A stretch of 34,704 nt of DNA from Isotricha intestinalis (lineage: Eukaryota > Ciliophora > Litostomatea > Vestibuliferida > Isotrichidae): positions 1 to 34,704 of the forward strand of contig JAJJLU010000512.1 of the NCBI GenBank assembly GCA_023807065.1, written 5' to 3'. Positions 18,933 to 30,700 of this stretch are shown here, piece by piece. The notes beneath the pieces are model-generated. The model did not search any database. It had not been told where the DNA came from and saw nothing but the letters and a program-made list of their open reading frames with translations. Within the stretch, counting starts at the first letter, position 1. Every line of letters starts with the position of its first letter. The position numbers and the translations under genes were made by a program.

Positions 18933-19568
18933 ATGTCAAAAGCAAAAAATATTTTATTTTGCTTATTATTTTTAATTTTACTAAAATCTACTTTTTCAAC
19001 TCAACAAGAAATAAAAGATTTCAAAGATTTCCCAAATGAAGAAAGAAAATTTCCTCCAAAAAAACCTTGTAAAGGAAAACGATATTACTTTAATAATAAT
19101 CATACCAATACAATTGATAGAATAAAAAAAATAGAAAGATTAGAAAGAGAGTCTCATAAATTAAGAAAACAAAATTCAAGACTTGTAGTAGTTATTATAA
19201 TATTAATAGGAATAATATTAATAATTATTAGTTTATTTTTATTTGTTAAATATTATAATCAATGCACTACTAAAAACCAAAGAAAATTTTATGATGAATT
19301 AAAATCAAAAAATAATAAAATGAAACAAGAAGAAAAAAATGAGAGTTTAAATGAAAAAATGATTAAAAATTTAGAAGCCCCAATTTCTATAATTGAAAGT
19401 GAAAGAAGTTCTAAAGAAACAAATTGTTCATTTTTAGATGATAAAGAGAATAAAGGAATTATTATTATTCCAAATGAAACTGATTTACAATTATATAAAC
19501 CATATGATGATATAAATGATGATGAAAATAGTGATATTAAAATTGAGTTACAAGATTCTAAAAATTAA
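18933..19568 (+). CDS. Small single-pass membrane protein with signal peptide, unknown function
   Basis: 211 residues, ATG to TAA. Residues 1-22 are a signal peptide (hydrophobic FCLLFLILL core). A short ectodomain follows with one N-glycosylation sequon (N56-H-T) and a short heptad-like helix (~61-83, Ile/Leu spaced by three or four). A strong membrane segment at ~84-106 is next, then Lys/Glu-rich cytoplasmic sequence to 211 ending acidic. This gives a type I topology. Cys is sparse (C46 outside, C111 just inside). I recognise no domain. The layout would fit a small receptor or adaptor-like surface or endomembrane protein, but that is only a guess. The neighbour downstream is on the same strand after 109 nt, and I see no functional link. 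Confidence 0.75.
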   Translation: MSKAKNILFCLLFLILLKSTFSTQQEIKDFKDFPNEERKFPPKKPCKGKRYYFNNNHTNTIDRIKKIERLERESHKLRKQNSRLVVVIIILIGIILIIISLFLFVKYYNQCTTKNQRKFYDELKSKNNKMKQEEKNESLNEKMIKNLEAPISIIESERSSKETNCSFLDDKENKGIIIIPNETDLQLYKPYDDINDDENSDIKIELQDSKN

Positions 19569-19677
19569 ATATAGTGCTCATTAGAAAAAGAATAATTCCT
19601 TAAAAAATAATTTATTTTAAAATTATATTTGTATATTTCCTTAATTAATTAAATAAAAAATTATATTAAAATTTATA

Positions 19678-20985
19678 ATGAAAGATGAAAAAAGTACTCC
19701 AAAGAAAAATATTGATTTTTATAATAATAGTAAAATATTAAATGTAAAAAAAAATCAAAATTCTAATCAATTAAAAAAATATTCAACAAGTGTAATAAAA
19801 CGTGAAATGAATAATTCTCAAAAAATAAATCAAATAAAACAAATAATAGATATAACAGTTACTCATTTTACTGTAAAATGTGCTTATTTATGTAATCAAA
19901 TAGAAGATATGAAAAAAGAATTTATTGAACAATTAGAATTAATTTCAAATAAATTTATATCAAATGATAAAAAATTTTATATTAATTTAGAAAAAAAAAA
20001 ATTTCCAAAATTAAACAGTGAAATTATTAATTTTGATAATTATAATTTTATTCAAAATAATAATAATAATCCTCAAAGAAATAATTTAACAAATATTCAA
20101 ACTTTTGAAAATGAAAAAAGAAATATGAGTTTAACTTTTATTGAATCAAATAAAATTCAAAAAGATTTAAATGAATCAAATAAAAAAAGCAATAAAACAA
20201 TTCGAGATATAATAAAATTAGATGAAATGATAAAAAATCCTGAATTAGAAGTTAAAAAAAAAGATAAAAAAAAACTAACTATTCAAATTAAATCAATTGA
20301 TAAACCTTATTCCAAAAAAGAATTAGCAATTCAAAATTTAATGAAATCTAAAATTTTATCACATGAAGATAAATTAAAATTAAGATTTTCAACAAAAAGA
20401 ATTTATTATGATTATCCAGTTAAGAAAATATTAAAAAATTCAAAAAAACAATATCAGAATGAAATAAAAAAAATTGATCAATTATTTCCAGAAGAAGAAG
20501 CTTCAATAACTTCAGCTTCTGCTTTAAATTTTATTAAAAAAGAACATGAAAAAGATACTTTATGTAATGAAAAGAAAAAAAGTAATATTAAATTTTTAAC
20601 TGCTATTGCAATATTAAAAGAAATAAATTGTGTAAATTTAAAACAAGCAGAATCTATATATAAATTAGTGTTAAAAGAATCTAAATTTGATACTATAAAA
20701 TCTCTTTTTATCAGTTATTTAAAATATTTATACAGAAACACTCAAAATAAGAAAACAGATGATATAAATAAATTTATAACTTTTATAAATAAAAATAAAG
20801 AATTATTAGAACAAAGTGATATGATGAAAGATAATTATTATATGGTATCTTTGTATTCTTTTGGTTTAAAGGAAATTTATCAAGCTTTTAACAAAGAAAT
20901 AAATAAAAGGAATAAAAAAAAAGAATATTTATCATTAATAGATGAGATAAATTTAATTGAATCAAATTTAGAAAGTAAAGATTAA
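19678..20985 (+). CDS. Lys/Asn-rich protein of unknown function
   Basis: 435 residues in one exon, ATG to TAA. The first ~260 residues are Lys/Asn/Ile-rich and probably largely disordered, with a helical patch near 45-85. The C-terminal half (~290-435) has mixed helical sequence with regularly spaced hydrophobic residues (AIAILKEINCVNLKQAESIY, then SLFISYLKYLY and YYMVSLYSFGLKEIYQAF), so it is the likely folded part. No signal peptide, membrane segment or catalytic motif is seen. It converges on the coiled-coil gene, with only 71 nt between the two stop codons. I do not recognise the family. Confidence 0.75.
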   Translation: MKDEKSTPKKNIDFYNNSKILNVKKNQNSNQLKKYSTSVIKREMNNSQKINQIKQIIDITVTHFTVKCAYLCNQIEDMKKEFIEQLELISNKFISNDKKFYINLEKKKFPKLNSEIINFDNYNFIQNNNNNPQRNNLTNIQTFENEKRNMSLTFIESNKIQKDLNESNKKSNKTIRDIIKLDEMIKNPELEVKKKDKKKLTIQIKSIDKPYSKKELAIQNLMKSKILSHEDKLKLRFSTKRIYYDYPVKKILKNSKKQYQNEIKKIDQLFPEEEASITSASALNFIKKEHEKDTLCNEKKKSNIKFLTAIAILKEINCVNLKQAESIYKLVLKESKFDTIKSLFISYLKYLYRNTQNKKTDDINKFITFINKNKELLEQSDMMKDNYYMVSLYSFGLKEIYQAFNKEINKRNKKKEYLSLIDEINLIESNLESKD

Positions 20986-21056
20986 TTGATTTGCTACTTT
21001 AGATATATAATATTTACTATTGTTTTAAATAAAAAAAATAAATAAATATATAAATT

Positions 21057-23045
21057 TCATTCTATTTCAAATTCCTCCTCAAATTCACTTGAATAATTTT
21101 TTGATTCATTATCATATAAAAAATCTTTAACTGTAATTTCAGTTAAATGATATTTTTGTATACTTGAAGTTTGTGGTCTTTTTTTACTATATTTAATATA
21201 ATTTTTTAAAGGAATTCTATTTAAGAAATAAAATTTATTTTTTCTTTCTTCAACTCTTTTAGTTAATAAATTATATTTTTCAATTGCAATTTCTTTTAAT
21301 AATCTTGCTTTTTCTTTTTTATGACTTTTATCAATCATTATTTGAATTTTCTTATAATCTTCATTTGTTTGATTCTTTTTATAATAATCAATTTTATTCA
21401 TTAAATAATCAATCACTAGTTCAATTTTAAAAATCTTTTCTAAAATTTCTATATGAACTTGTTTTTTATAAAATTTTGTTTCATTATCATTTTGATTTAA
21501 TTCTTCTATTTTAACTTGTAAACAAGTTTGATAAACTTTTTCAACTGAATTTTTTAAAACAGGTTTTTCTTTTTTCATTAATTTTGGTATTTCAAATATT
21601 TTTGATATTTTCATTGAACTTTTTTTTTTATTTACTTTTTTTTTAAGAATATTTTTTATAATATACTTTAATTTATGAATTTCTTTTTTTAATAAAATTT
21701 TTTTATTCTTTTGAATATTTAATTCTTTTTCTTTAACTTCAATATATTTTTCAGTTGTTTCAAGTTCTTTTAAAGTTTCATTTTGAAATTTATTTCTTTC
21801 ATTTATTAATTCCCAAATTTGTTGTTTTAAACTACTATATTCATTTAAAAGTTTAATAGTATTATTTTTAATTTTTGAAAAAGTTTCTAAAAATTCTTCA
21901 GCTGAATTAAATATTGGTTCATATATATATTTTCTAATTCTTACAATTTCTTTTTTTGGAATTGATTTATATTTAGCAAAAAAATTATGATAATTAGTAT
22001 TATTATCAAATGATAATATTGCAGATTGTTTTTTTTCTACCACTTTTTTTCTTACAAAAGTGTCTTTTTTTATTAAACTTCTTCTTATAATTTCAGGGCT
22101 TGATTTTTTTTGAGATACTCTAGTACTTAAAATTTCTAAATTTTGTTGAAAAATATATTCATTTTCTTCTAAAATATATTTATAATAATCAGGTAATTCA
22201 AGCTTTTTTTCTTTAACTCCTATTTGAAAATATAACCATTTAAAATAATTATTTTTATCATATTCAATAGCTCTTATTTTATTTTGAATTTGAGAAATTT
22301 CTAATTTTGATTTTAAAACACTTTCATTTATATCTGAATTTATATTTTTTTCAATTTCTCTTTGAATTTCTAAATATTTAACATACTCACAAAATTTTGT
22401 ATAAAATTTATAATTAAAAAGTTCATTTGTATTTTTTAAACTTTTAATAATACCATCAACAGTTTCTTTTTCATTATTACTTTGTTCATTTAATCTTATA
22501 GTTCTTTCTTTTTTAATATTCATTGTATAATTTAATAAAAGAACATCTCTTGTTTTATTTATATATTCATTAACATTTTCTTTTTTATTTTGGAATTTCT
22601 TTATTTTTTTATCAATTAAATTATTTTTAGGTTTTTCCTTTAGTTTTGTGCTTTCTTCAAATACTTTCAATATTTTACAATCATTTATTTCTTTTTTTAT
22701 GTCTTTAAACCAATTCAAATTTGTATTATTAAAATTAGAATTATTTTCTCTAAAAGAAGGAAAAACTGTTTTTTTACTTTCAGTTAAAAAAGTATCACCT
22801 AAAAAATCAGAAAAATTTGTTTGTGTTAACATTGGATTATATATTGAACTTAATGATTCGTTTCTATGAGATGTTCGAAATGTTGTTTGAGTTAACATTG
22901 GAAGTGATTTTTTATATTCTGAAAAATTTGAATAATTTTTAACTCTTGATTTTGATGAAAAATCCCTTTTTACAAATAAATTATCATTAGAATATTTCTC
23001 TGAACATTTAGCTTTTTCAAAATCTTTTAATTTTAAATTTTTCAT
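21057..23045 (-). CDS. Coiled-coil protein, possibly ciliary or cytoskeletal
   Basis: 662 residues in one exon, ATG to TGA, the only TGA stop among genes ending in this window. Residues 1-110 look disordered and contain a repeated short motif, PMLTQTTF at 49-56 and PMLTQTNF at 71-78. From ~115 to ~610 the chain is Lys/Glu/Ile/Leu-rich with heptad-like stretches (for example EIEKNINSDINESVLKSKLE, and TLKELETTEKYIEVKEKELN), broken by Pro-containing links near 285 and 360. The C-terminal ~50 residues are basic, then acidic (SSEFEEEFEIE). No membrane segment is seen. Long Lys-rich coiled coils with this layout are common among axonemal and basal-body proteins of ciliates, but I cannot name the family. 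The TQT motifs would suit binding of the dynein light chain LC8. Confidence 0.8.
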   Translation of the reverse strand: MKNLKLKDFEKAKCSEKYSNDNLFVKRDFSSKSRVKNYSNFSEYKKSLPMLTQTTFRTSHRNESLSSIYNPMLTQTNFSDFLGDTFLTESKKTVFPSFRENNSNFNNTNLNWFKDIKKEINDCKILKVFEESTKLKEKPKNNLIDKKIKKFQNKKENVNEYINKTRDVLLLNYTMNIKKERTIRLNEQSNNEKETVDGIIKSLKNTNELFNYKFYTKFCEYVKYLEIQREIEKNINSDINESVLKSKLEISQIQNKIRAIEYDKNNYFKWLYFQIGVKEKKLELPDYYKYILEENEYIFQQNLEILSTRVSQKKSSPEIIRRSLIKKDTFVRKKVVEKKQSAILSFDNNTNYHNFFAKYKSIPKKEIVRIRKYIYEPIFNSAEEFLETFSKIKNNTIKLLNEYSSLKQQIWELINERNKFQNETLKELETTEKYIEVKEKELNIQKNKKILLKKEIHKLKYIIKNILKKKVNKKKSSMKISKIFEIPKLMKKEKPVLKNSVEKVYQTCLQVKIEELNQNDNETKFYKKQVHIEILEKIFKIELVIDYLMNKIDYYKKNQTNEDYKKIQIMIDKSHKKEKARLLKEIAIEKYNLLTKRVEERKNKFYFLNRIPLKNYIKYSKKRPQTSSIQKYHLTEITVKDFLYDNESKNYSSEFEEEFEIE
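22818..22892 (-). other. Paired TQT short linear motifs (candidate LC8-binding sites)
   Basis: Two copies of PMLTQT(T/N)F, 22 residues apart, have TQT cores at residues 52-54 and 74-76 of the coiled-coil protein. TQT is the anchor of the known LC8 (DYNLL) recognition motif, which sits in disordered regions, often in tandem next to coiled coils. The usual preceding Lys/Arg is Met here. Confidence 0.5.
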
Positions 23046-23136
23046 ATTTACTATTTATTAATTTTAAAAAAATAAAAAAAATAAAAAGGTAATTTCAATT
23101 AATTATTATCAAATATTTTTCAATTTAAATAAGTAT

Positions 23137-24681
23137 TTATTCTTCCTCATCTAAATTTTTAAAATAATCTTCAGGAACTTTATATAATTTTAACATAGAT
23201 TTAGCAGTAGTAGACCCAAGTGTTTTCATTAAAATAAAATATGCATCTCCTTTTGTTCTTCTTATATGATCAATAATTTCTTTAAAAATTCCCCAAGCAA
23301 TATTTTTATTAAAATTGGTTATTTTTAATAAATCATTAGTATGAATATCATAAAAACCAGTAATTAAATGTTCATTATTTTCTTTTACATTTTTTCTAGT
23401 AACAAATCCAATTTTAATTTTACTAACACCTCCTAAATAAGAACAAACACCCCATTTAGTTAATTTTAAATGATTATTTAATAATTCTTTTTTTAATAAA
23501 GCACCAGTTAAATTACCTTCTTTACTTAAATAAACATTTTTATCATATTCATTCATAGCATAAACATTAGTAAATTCAAAATTGCTTTTTTCTTCTTTTT
23601 CTTCTTCTTCCTCTTCTTCTTCTTCACTTTCAGAATTTTTTCTACTTTCACTTTCCTCATCAATTGGATTGAAAGAATGAATTTGACATCTTACTAAAAT
23701 TTTCATATCATCAATTGTCCATAATCTATATCTGTAACCTAAATGTTCAATATTATCATTTTTATAATTTTCATCAACAAAAGGATTAGGACCATCATCT
23801 TCAAATTTTTCACTTTCAAAATCAAGCATTTGTTCTTTAATAAATTCATTAATTAAAGTAGCTTCAATAGCTAAAGATCTATAACTATTAATATTTCTAT
23901 CATCATCATCATAAGGAGTATTATCGCTTTCATTTACTGTTACTAAATCAATTTCTGAATTATCCATTTTATCAATATATATATTATCTCCTAATTTAGT
24001 TATTTTCAAATGCCATGGATGTGATGAATACACACATGTCATTATTACTGATAATATTTTATCTGTTATAAAAATATTTCCTTTATTACTTCCAGTTTTT
24101 ATTATCTCATCTTCTAATGTCGTTACATTACCAAAAAATTTCATATGTTCATATTTATTTAAAGGTAATGGATTCATTGGAGAAACTTTTTCATCTAAAT
24201 CTTCTTGTAATTGATATATTTCTCCAAACATTAATTTATCTTCTACTTTTATTTTTATATCACTACTTAATACTAATTTTTCTAAGATTAATTTATTAAA
24301 ATCTGCAATTATTTTCCAAGAAACTTCTGGATTAATTGTTTGATTTACTTTAAATCTTGGAAGTTGAGGTGTATATGTATTTAATTTATTAGGATTTTTT
24401 TTATTTTGATTTGTATTATATTGTGATAAGGTTTTTTTATTTTTATTTCCTTTAGTTTTTGGAATATTTGAAGTACTTTTTGTGTCAATTGATATAAAAT
24501 CTTCTGTTTCATTTATATTCTTTTGAGAAATGAAATCAAAAGCTTTTAAGTATAATGATTGATTTTGAGAAAATGGATAAAACATTATATCTTTATTTGG
24601 AAGAGTTTTTGATAACATTTCATCTGCTCCTGGTAAATTTTCTAATAAAAAATTATCTTCAACATCCTCATTTGGATTCAT
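23137..24681 (-). CDS. EIF3D: Translation initiation factor eIF3 subunit D
   Basis: 514 residues in one exon, ATG to TAA (human eIF3d is 548). Residues ~200-257 (ITDKILSVIMTCVYSSHPWH, then YIDKMDNSEIDLVTVNE) match the ATDAILATLMCCTRSVYSWD / FFDKRDNSDFDLLTVSE block. SYRSLAIEATLIN matches the SPRNLAMEATYIN block. NPFVDE and GYRYRLW near 295-315 match NPFVEDD...YRYRRW. LVRCQIHSF matches the LIVRCEHD strand. The C-terminal NIAWGIFKEIID region (~458-511) matches NAWGILRCVID. The protein is a peripheral subunit of eIF3 on the 40S ribosome, and in animals can bind the mRNA cap. An acidic Ser/Glu insert (~337-370) interrupts the globular core. It is divergent from PIEZO, with 112 nt between start codons. 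Confidence 0.95.
   Translation of the reverse strand: MNPNEDVEDNFLLENLPGADEMLSKTLPNKDIMFYPFSQNQSLYLKAFDFISQKNINETEDFISIDTKSTSNIPKTKGNKNKKTLSQYNTNQNKKNPNKLNTYTPQLPRFKVNQTINPEVSWKIIADFNKLILEKLVLSSDIKIKVEDKLMFGEIYQLQEDLDEKVSPMNPLPLNKYEHMKFFGNVTTLEDEIIKTGSNKGNIFITDKILSVIMTCVYSSHPWHLKITKLGDNIYIDKMDNSEIDLVTVNESDNTPYDDDDRNINSYRSLAIEATLINEFIKEQMLDFESEKFEDDGPNPFVDENYKNDNIEHLGYRYRLWTIDDMKILVRCQIHSFNPIDEESESRKNSESEEEEEEEEEKEEKSNFEFTNVYAMNEYDKNVYLSKEGNLTGALLKKELLNNHLKLTKWGVCSYLGGVSKIKIGFVTRKNVKENNEHLITGFYDIHTNDLLKITNFNKNIAWGIFKEIIDHIRRTKGDAYFILMKTLGSTTAKSMLKLYKVPEDYFKNLDEEE
23587..23650 (-). repeat. GAA/GAG codon run in eIF3d acidic insert
   Basis: A purine-only coding run (TTC/CTC-rich on the plus strand) encodes nine consecutive Glu residues flanked by Ser, Glu and Lys, inside the eIF3d gene. 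Confidence 0.65.
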
Positions 24682-24793
24682 TGATATTTAGATAAATAAA
24701 AATTAATTTTTTTTAAATAAATATTATCTTTGTTATTTCATATTTAATTTTTTAAATTTTTTATTTTTTAAATTAATAAAAATTTTTATTATT
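24682..24793. promoter_or_regulatory. 112-nt divergent upstream region of eIF3d and PIEZO
   Basis: The start codons of eIF3d (-) and PIEZO (+) are only 112 nt apart, so the two genes share or overlap promoters. The sequence is nearly pure A/T with alternating A- and T-runs. No distinct motif is visible. Confidence 0.4.
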
Positions 24794-27700
24794 ATGATGG
24801 AATTAATGATTGATCATGAAAATGATTATGATAATAAAGAATTTGAAGAAATAAATGAAGAAGAACAAAGAGAAGATCAATTTATTTATAAAAACGAAGA
24901 AAATAAAATAGATGAAAAAAACAAGGAAGAATATAAAAAAAGAAAAAAAGAAAAATTTAATTTTCCATTTTATTCTTGTATTTTTGTTTCTATCATTTAT
25001 TTTTTTATTTCATTATTTTCTTATTCTTATTTAAATATTATTCATCTATTTTTATCTTTTTATTTTATTTTTAGTTTATTAAATGTTAGATCACAAAAAT
25101 TATTTCAATTTTCAAAAACAATAATAGAAATAACTTTTATTCTTCAATTTTGTTATATTCTTATAAAAGGGATTTTATTTATATTAAATAAATTATCATT
25201 AAAAAACTTGGATTTAGAAAAAATTTATAATATTTTTAATATTAAAACTAATAATTTAGGATTTTCATTATGTGAAATGGGAATATCATTATTTGAATTT
25301 TTAGTTTTATTAATATATTATTCAATCAATTCATTTAATAAAAAAGCATGGTTAAAAGTTTCAGAAAAAAGTTTAGAAATTCTAAAATATTTTAAGGGAA
25401 CTGAAAGTTCTCTTTTATCAATTGGATTATATTTTATTTGTTTAGGTTGTATAATTAAATCTTCAATAATTCATGCATTTTTAATTATTACTATTTTAAT
25501 TCATTTTTCTTCTATTTTATTTAATTTAAAATTAAATCACTGGTTAAGAAAAAAAATTGCAAGTACTTTTAAGTACTTAATACCTTTCTATATCATTGTA
25601 AATTATATTTTTAATTGCCCTGGACTTGAAATAAAATTAGAAAAAGATTCCAAAAATAAAAATGCTAAAATCCTAACAAAAATAATAATTGTATTATATA
25701 CGGATAATAATGAATCATATTTTAAAAATTGGAATATATTAAATATTATTCCATTTATTTTTCTTTATATAGGATATTGTTTTTTGGTTTTATTTACAAA
25801 TTTAAAAAATAAAAGAAATTATAGGGAAAATATTCAAAAAAGCGATTTGAGCAGTTCTTTAGAAAGTATGAATGAGTCAATTGATGTTGCTCAAGGAATA
25901 ATTAAATTTTATACTGAATCAAAACATCTTTCATTCTATAATAAAATTAAGTTATATTGTATGAAATATTGTTATACTCCAGAATTTTTTCTTCATTTAT
26001 GTAGAATTGGAATAATTATCTGGATTAATATATATATTACTTATGGAAATATTTTTTTTATTATTTGGATTTTTTTAAGTATTAGTATGGAAAAATATAT
26101 GGGTGTTTTTTTAGGAATAACAAAATTTACCATTTTTCCTTTATTACTTTTACTTTTTGCTTTTAATTATATTATAAATATTTTTAATGATGATGGTGAT
26201 GGTAACCAAAAAGATAATAATGAATGGAAATTATTTGGAGTTGATAATTATAAAGGAATTAATTTTTTTTATCATAAAGGAATTCAAATTACAATTATTA
26301 CTTTTTTTCAAATATATATTTATATTCAAACTAAATATTTTGCATTTTATGAGAGACATAAAATTGATATTGAAAACAAAAAGAAACTGAGAGAAAAAGA
26401 ATTAAATAATTTAATTTATTCTCATTTTAAAGGAAATTATATTATAAAAGGACTAGAAATTATATTTAAAATTACTTCAGTAATTAATTCTATTCTAGTT
26501 TCAGTATTTTTTTATTTAAGTATTTGTCAAAATATAAATATATTTAATGAAATTATTTTATTATTTATATTTTCCTTATATTTATTTTCAAAAAGCATTG
26601 ACGAACACTATTTCAAAATTTTAATAATATTAAATATAGTATTTATATTTAAATATATTGTATACTTTATTTATCCAATAATGGAAGATGATAATAGTTC
26701 AAATATATATAATTTACTGTCTTTAGTATTTTTTGATAATTTAAAAAACATTTACTATTCTTGGATAGCATTTTATTTTTTATACATTGAATATTGTAAT
26801 TCAACAAGTATTATTTTTCAAAAATGCAAAAGTAAAACTTTTTCAATTTTCCAATTGATTGATCAAAATCAACAATTAGGAAAGACAATGAAATTTACTT
26901 TAATAACAATATGTGATTTTATTTTTGGAGTATATATATGGCTTATAATTGCATGTTTTATTGCTTGTTTACAATTATCAGATAATAATATTTTATTTTT
27001 AATACAATTATTTATCATTTTTATTATTTATTATAAATATATTAAAATAGCAGGAAATAAATATCAAAATAATGAAAATATTTTTACTTATGTTTGGATT
27101 TTAATTCTATCCTCTTTAATAAATTTTTCAGTCATATATATATTTCAATTTCTAAATAAAAGACCTTTAAGTTTTTGGAATGTTTTAAATACTCCTGAAA
27201 CAAGGAAAAATTTAGAATTATTTGGTTTATTTTTATTTGATTCAAATTATACAAGAAATTTTCTTCCTTATATGATAATGTTTATTATTAGTATTTCTTT
27301 ATATTCTGAAATTGATAGACAAATATCATTAAATAGTAAATTTTCAGTTAATTCAAATACTAAAAAATCAGCTCAAACTTTTATTGATGGAAGTGAAGAT
27401 GTTCATAAAACTTATTTATTAAATGATGAAAATTTGAAACAATATTCTACTAAAATTTATTATATTTTATATTATATTCTTCATTATTATTGGATTATAG
27501 TATTTATTGTTGTGGCACTATTATCAATTTATTGGATGCTTTCTTTTTCAATGTTTATTGAAATATTTATTTTTAGTTTTTATATAATGAAATCATTTAA
27601 AAAGTATTATAGTAATATTACAGAAAATCCAAACAATGAAAATGATAGTTTTTTATTATATAATTCTCAACAAAAAAAACATTTTAAAACAACTCATTCT

Positions 27701-30700
27701 TTACAAGAAGAATATTTTAATCTTGTTTGGATATTTAATTTAATTTTTATATCATTAAGTTATTCAATAAGTATAGTTTTTAAATTTTTAGAAAATACAA
27801 AGTTTCAATCAACAATGATTTACATAAAAGCAATTATTTATTTTTTAGGAGTATATAGTACAAGAATGAAAGAAGGTAAAAAAATGGGTTATATGACATA
27901 TTCATTTGGATATTTCTTAATAATTGGTTTATTTAGTGCAAGAGCATATTTTGTTTCAAAATTCGAAGAAATAAAAGTTAAAATTGAAGATGCAGAAGAA
28001 AGAAAAAAAAAAGAACCAAAAAGAAAAAGAGGAGGAAGTTTTGGAACAAAATCTTCATTATTGAGTTTAATTAATCCTCAAGAAAATGAAATGCCTAATT
28101 TATTTAATATTGAAACTGACTCAAATCAAAATCCAAATGAAACTTCACTTAATGATAGTTCATATTATATAGTTAATTATAGTGATTTAACAGAAAGTAA
28201 TGAGAATGAAGATTTAATGAATATTGATGATTATGAAAGAGATAAAATGAATGAATCTTTAATTAATAAAGTAAATAATAAATATAGACATACATTTGGA
28301 TCTATTAAATCAAAAGATGATTCATCAATTAAATATGTAAGAAATAAAATGGTTTCTTATTCAATTTCATTTAGTAAAGGATTAAAAGCTTTTATTGAAG
28401 TTATTGTTATTGCTCTTATTTTATTTGCTGCTACATTAAAAGCAAATATAATATCTTTTATATTTTTATTTTTAGTATTTTGGACTTATAAAATTAATGG
28501 TTTAAATACTCAAATTATGTTTTATATTGCAACTTTATTTTTAATTCTTTTTAATTTACAATATTTAGTTTTTATCAGTAATTTATCTTATTCAACAGAT
28601 CCTTTTTTTGATTATGAAGCAATTAAGAATATTAAAATAATATTTGATAAACCTTGGTGTGAAACAATTTTAGGATATTCATGGGGATTTTTTTTAAGTT
28701 GTGGGGTTTCACAATATCAAATTAGAACTTTATGGATTGATGCTTTAATTTTAATTATTTTATATTTTTATTTAGAATTTTTCTCATTTTCTTTATATGA
28801 AAATTATAATGAAAATAAAAAATATAATGATTTATATACAAAATATAGTAAAAAATTCAGGGCTTTTCTTAAAAATAAATATGAAGCTTTTGCTTATAAT
28901 ATGAAATTTTCATATGGAATTAATCTAAGATTTAATGTTCATATAGATAAAGAAGAAGACAATACAATTTTATCTATTCATGAAAGGGAAAAAAAAATTA
29001 AAGGAAAACAAAAAACAAAGAAAAATAAAAATGTAAGAAAATTCAAAGAATTAAGAAACCTTGTTTTCTTGTTTTTTCATCAATTTATTTTACTTATAAT
29101 GTTAATTGTTTCATCAACTAATAAAGGATTAATTTCATTGGGATATATGGTAATAAGTATATATTATATATATAATATATATCATTTTTTAAATGGAAAA
29201 AAATGGGGATTAAAAAATGGAATAAGATCATTTATAAAACCATATTTATTTTTTGATATAACGATTCAATTTATATTCCAAATTCCATTAAAATTTTTTT
29301 CTGAAAATGCAGAAATTTTTGAAGTATTTATGAATTTTTTAGGTTATTCTAAATTAATAAACTATAAATCAAATAATAATGATTATTCTCCTTTAATATC
29401 AATGTTAATGAAAATATTATGTTATTTCTTAGTTCTTCTTCAAGAAGTGATTTATTCATCATATGATTTTAAAAAATATATTTTAAAATATCATTATGAA
29501 TATATGAATCAATCATATATAATAGGTAAATTACATAGTTTCTTATTTAATAATCACAGAATAAAATTAATGAATGATAGATTACATGAGAGAAAAAAAA
29601 TAGAAGAAACATTAGAATCATTACAAGAAATGATGGAAAATTGGAATAATAAAATTCCAAGAAAAGATTCTGATCCATATTATTCAAATATAAAAATTAA
29701 AAAAAGAAAAAATGAAGTCACAATTGGTAAATTAATAAGAAAACATTGGTTAGTTAAAACTGCATTAAGGGTTCATTATGGAAGTAGACATGTAGATTTA
29801 AAAAGAATTACAAATAAAAAAGATATTATTAAAATTTTACAAGGGGCTGATAATACTTATAGTGAATTAGATGAAGTTATTAATAAATTTGAAGAAGAAA
29901 ATGCTAATAAATTTAATTTAAATGATATTAATTTTAATAGACGAATTTCTGTTTATAAAAAAGATTTAAAAGAAAAAGAAGAACAAATTAATTTACTTCA
30001 AATTGAAAATGATGAAAAAAAAAAAAATGAACTTTATAATTCAACTCTTTTAATTTTAGATGATAAAAAAGAAGAAGAAGAAAAGAAATTAAAAGAAGAA
30101 GAAGAAGAAAAGAAATTAAAAGAAGAAGAAGAAAAGAAATTAAAAGAAGAAGAAATAGAAATTAAAAAAAAATTAAATAAAGAAATTAAAGATAATAATA
30201 AAGATGATTCAGATATTTTTTTTCCTAGTGCAGAATATTATGAAAAAAAACATGAAATAAGAAGTTTATTCTTTAAGAAATATTATTCAAAAGGAAAAAT
30301 AATAATTTATTTAATAAAATCACTTTATAAATATTTAATTGAAAACTTTGAATATGTATGTTATTTTTTTATGGTTATTGATAATTTTGCTTATGGAAGT
30401 ATTGTTTCAATGTTTTTAACTTTTTTAGTTTTTGTTTTTGGAATAACACAATATCCAAGACCAAAAAAAGGTTTTTGGAAATTTTGTTTAACTTTAATTT
30501 GTTTTGTTATTTTAACTAAATTTACTTTACAATTAAATTTTATTGAAGTTATTTTAAAATTAGATGAGAAAACTAGTGATAGTTTTTTAATAAATATAAA
30601 AAATTTCATTGAAAAACTTAATGATAAAGACTCTTATTTATCTCGATTGGGAATAAAAAGAATGAAATATAAAGGTGATTTTTCTTATTTCAATTATTTT

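Noticed and set aside
30391..30609. Minus-strand frames inside PIEZO (also 32350-32571)
   Set aside because: Antisense to conserved membrane and cap segments of PIEZO; no independent evidence.
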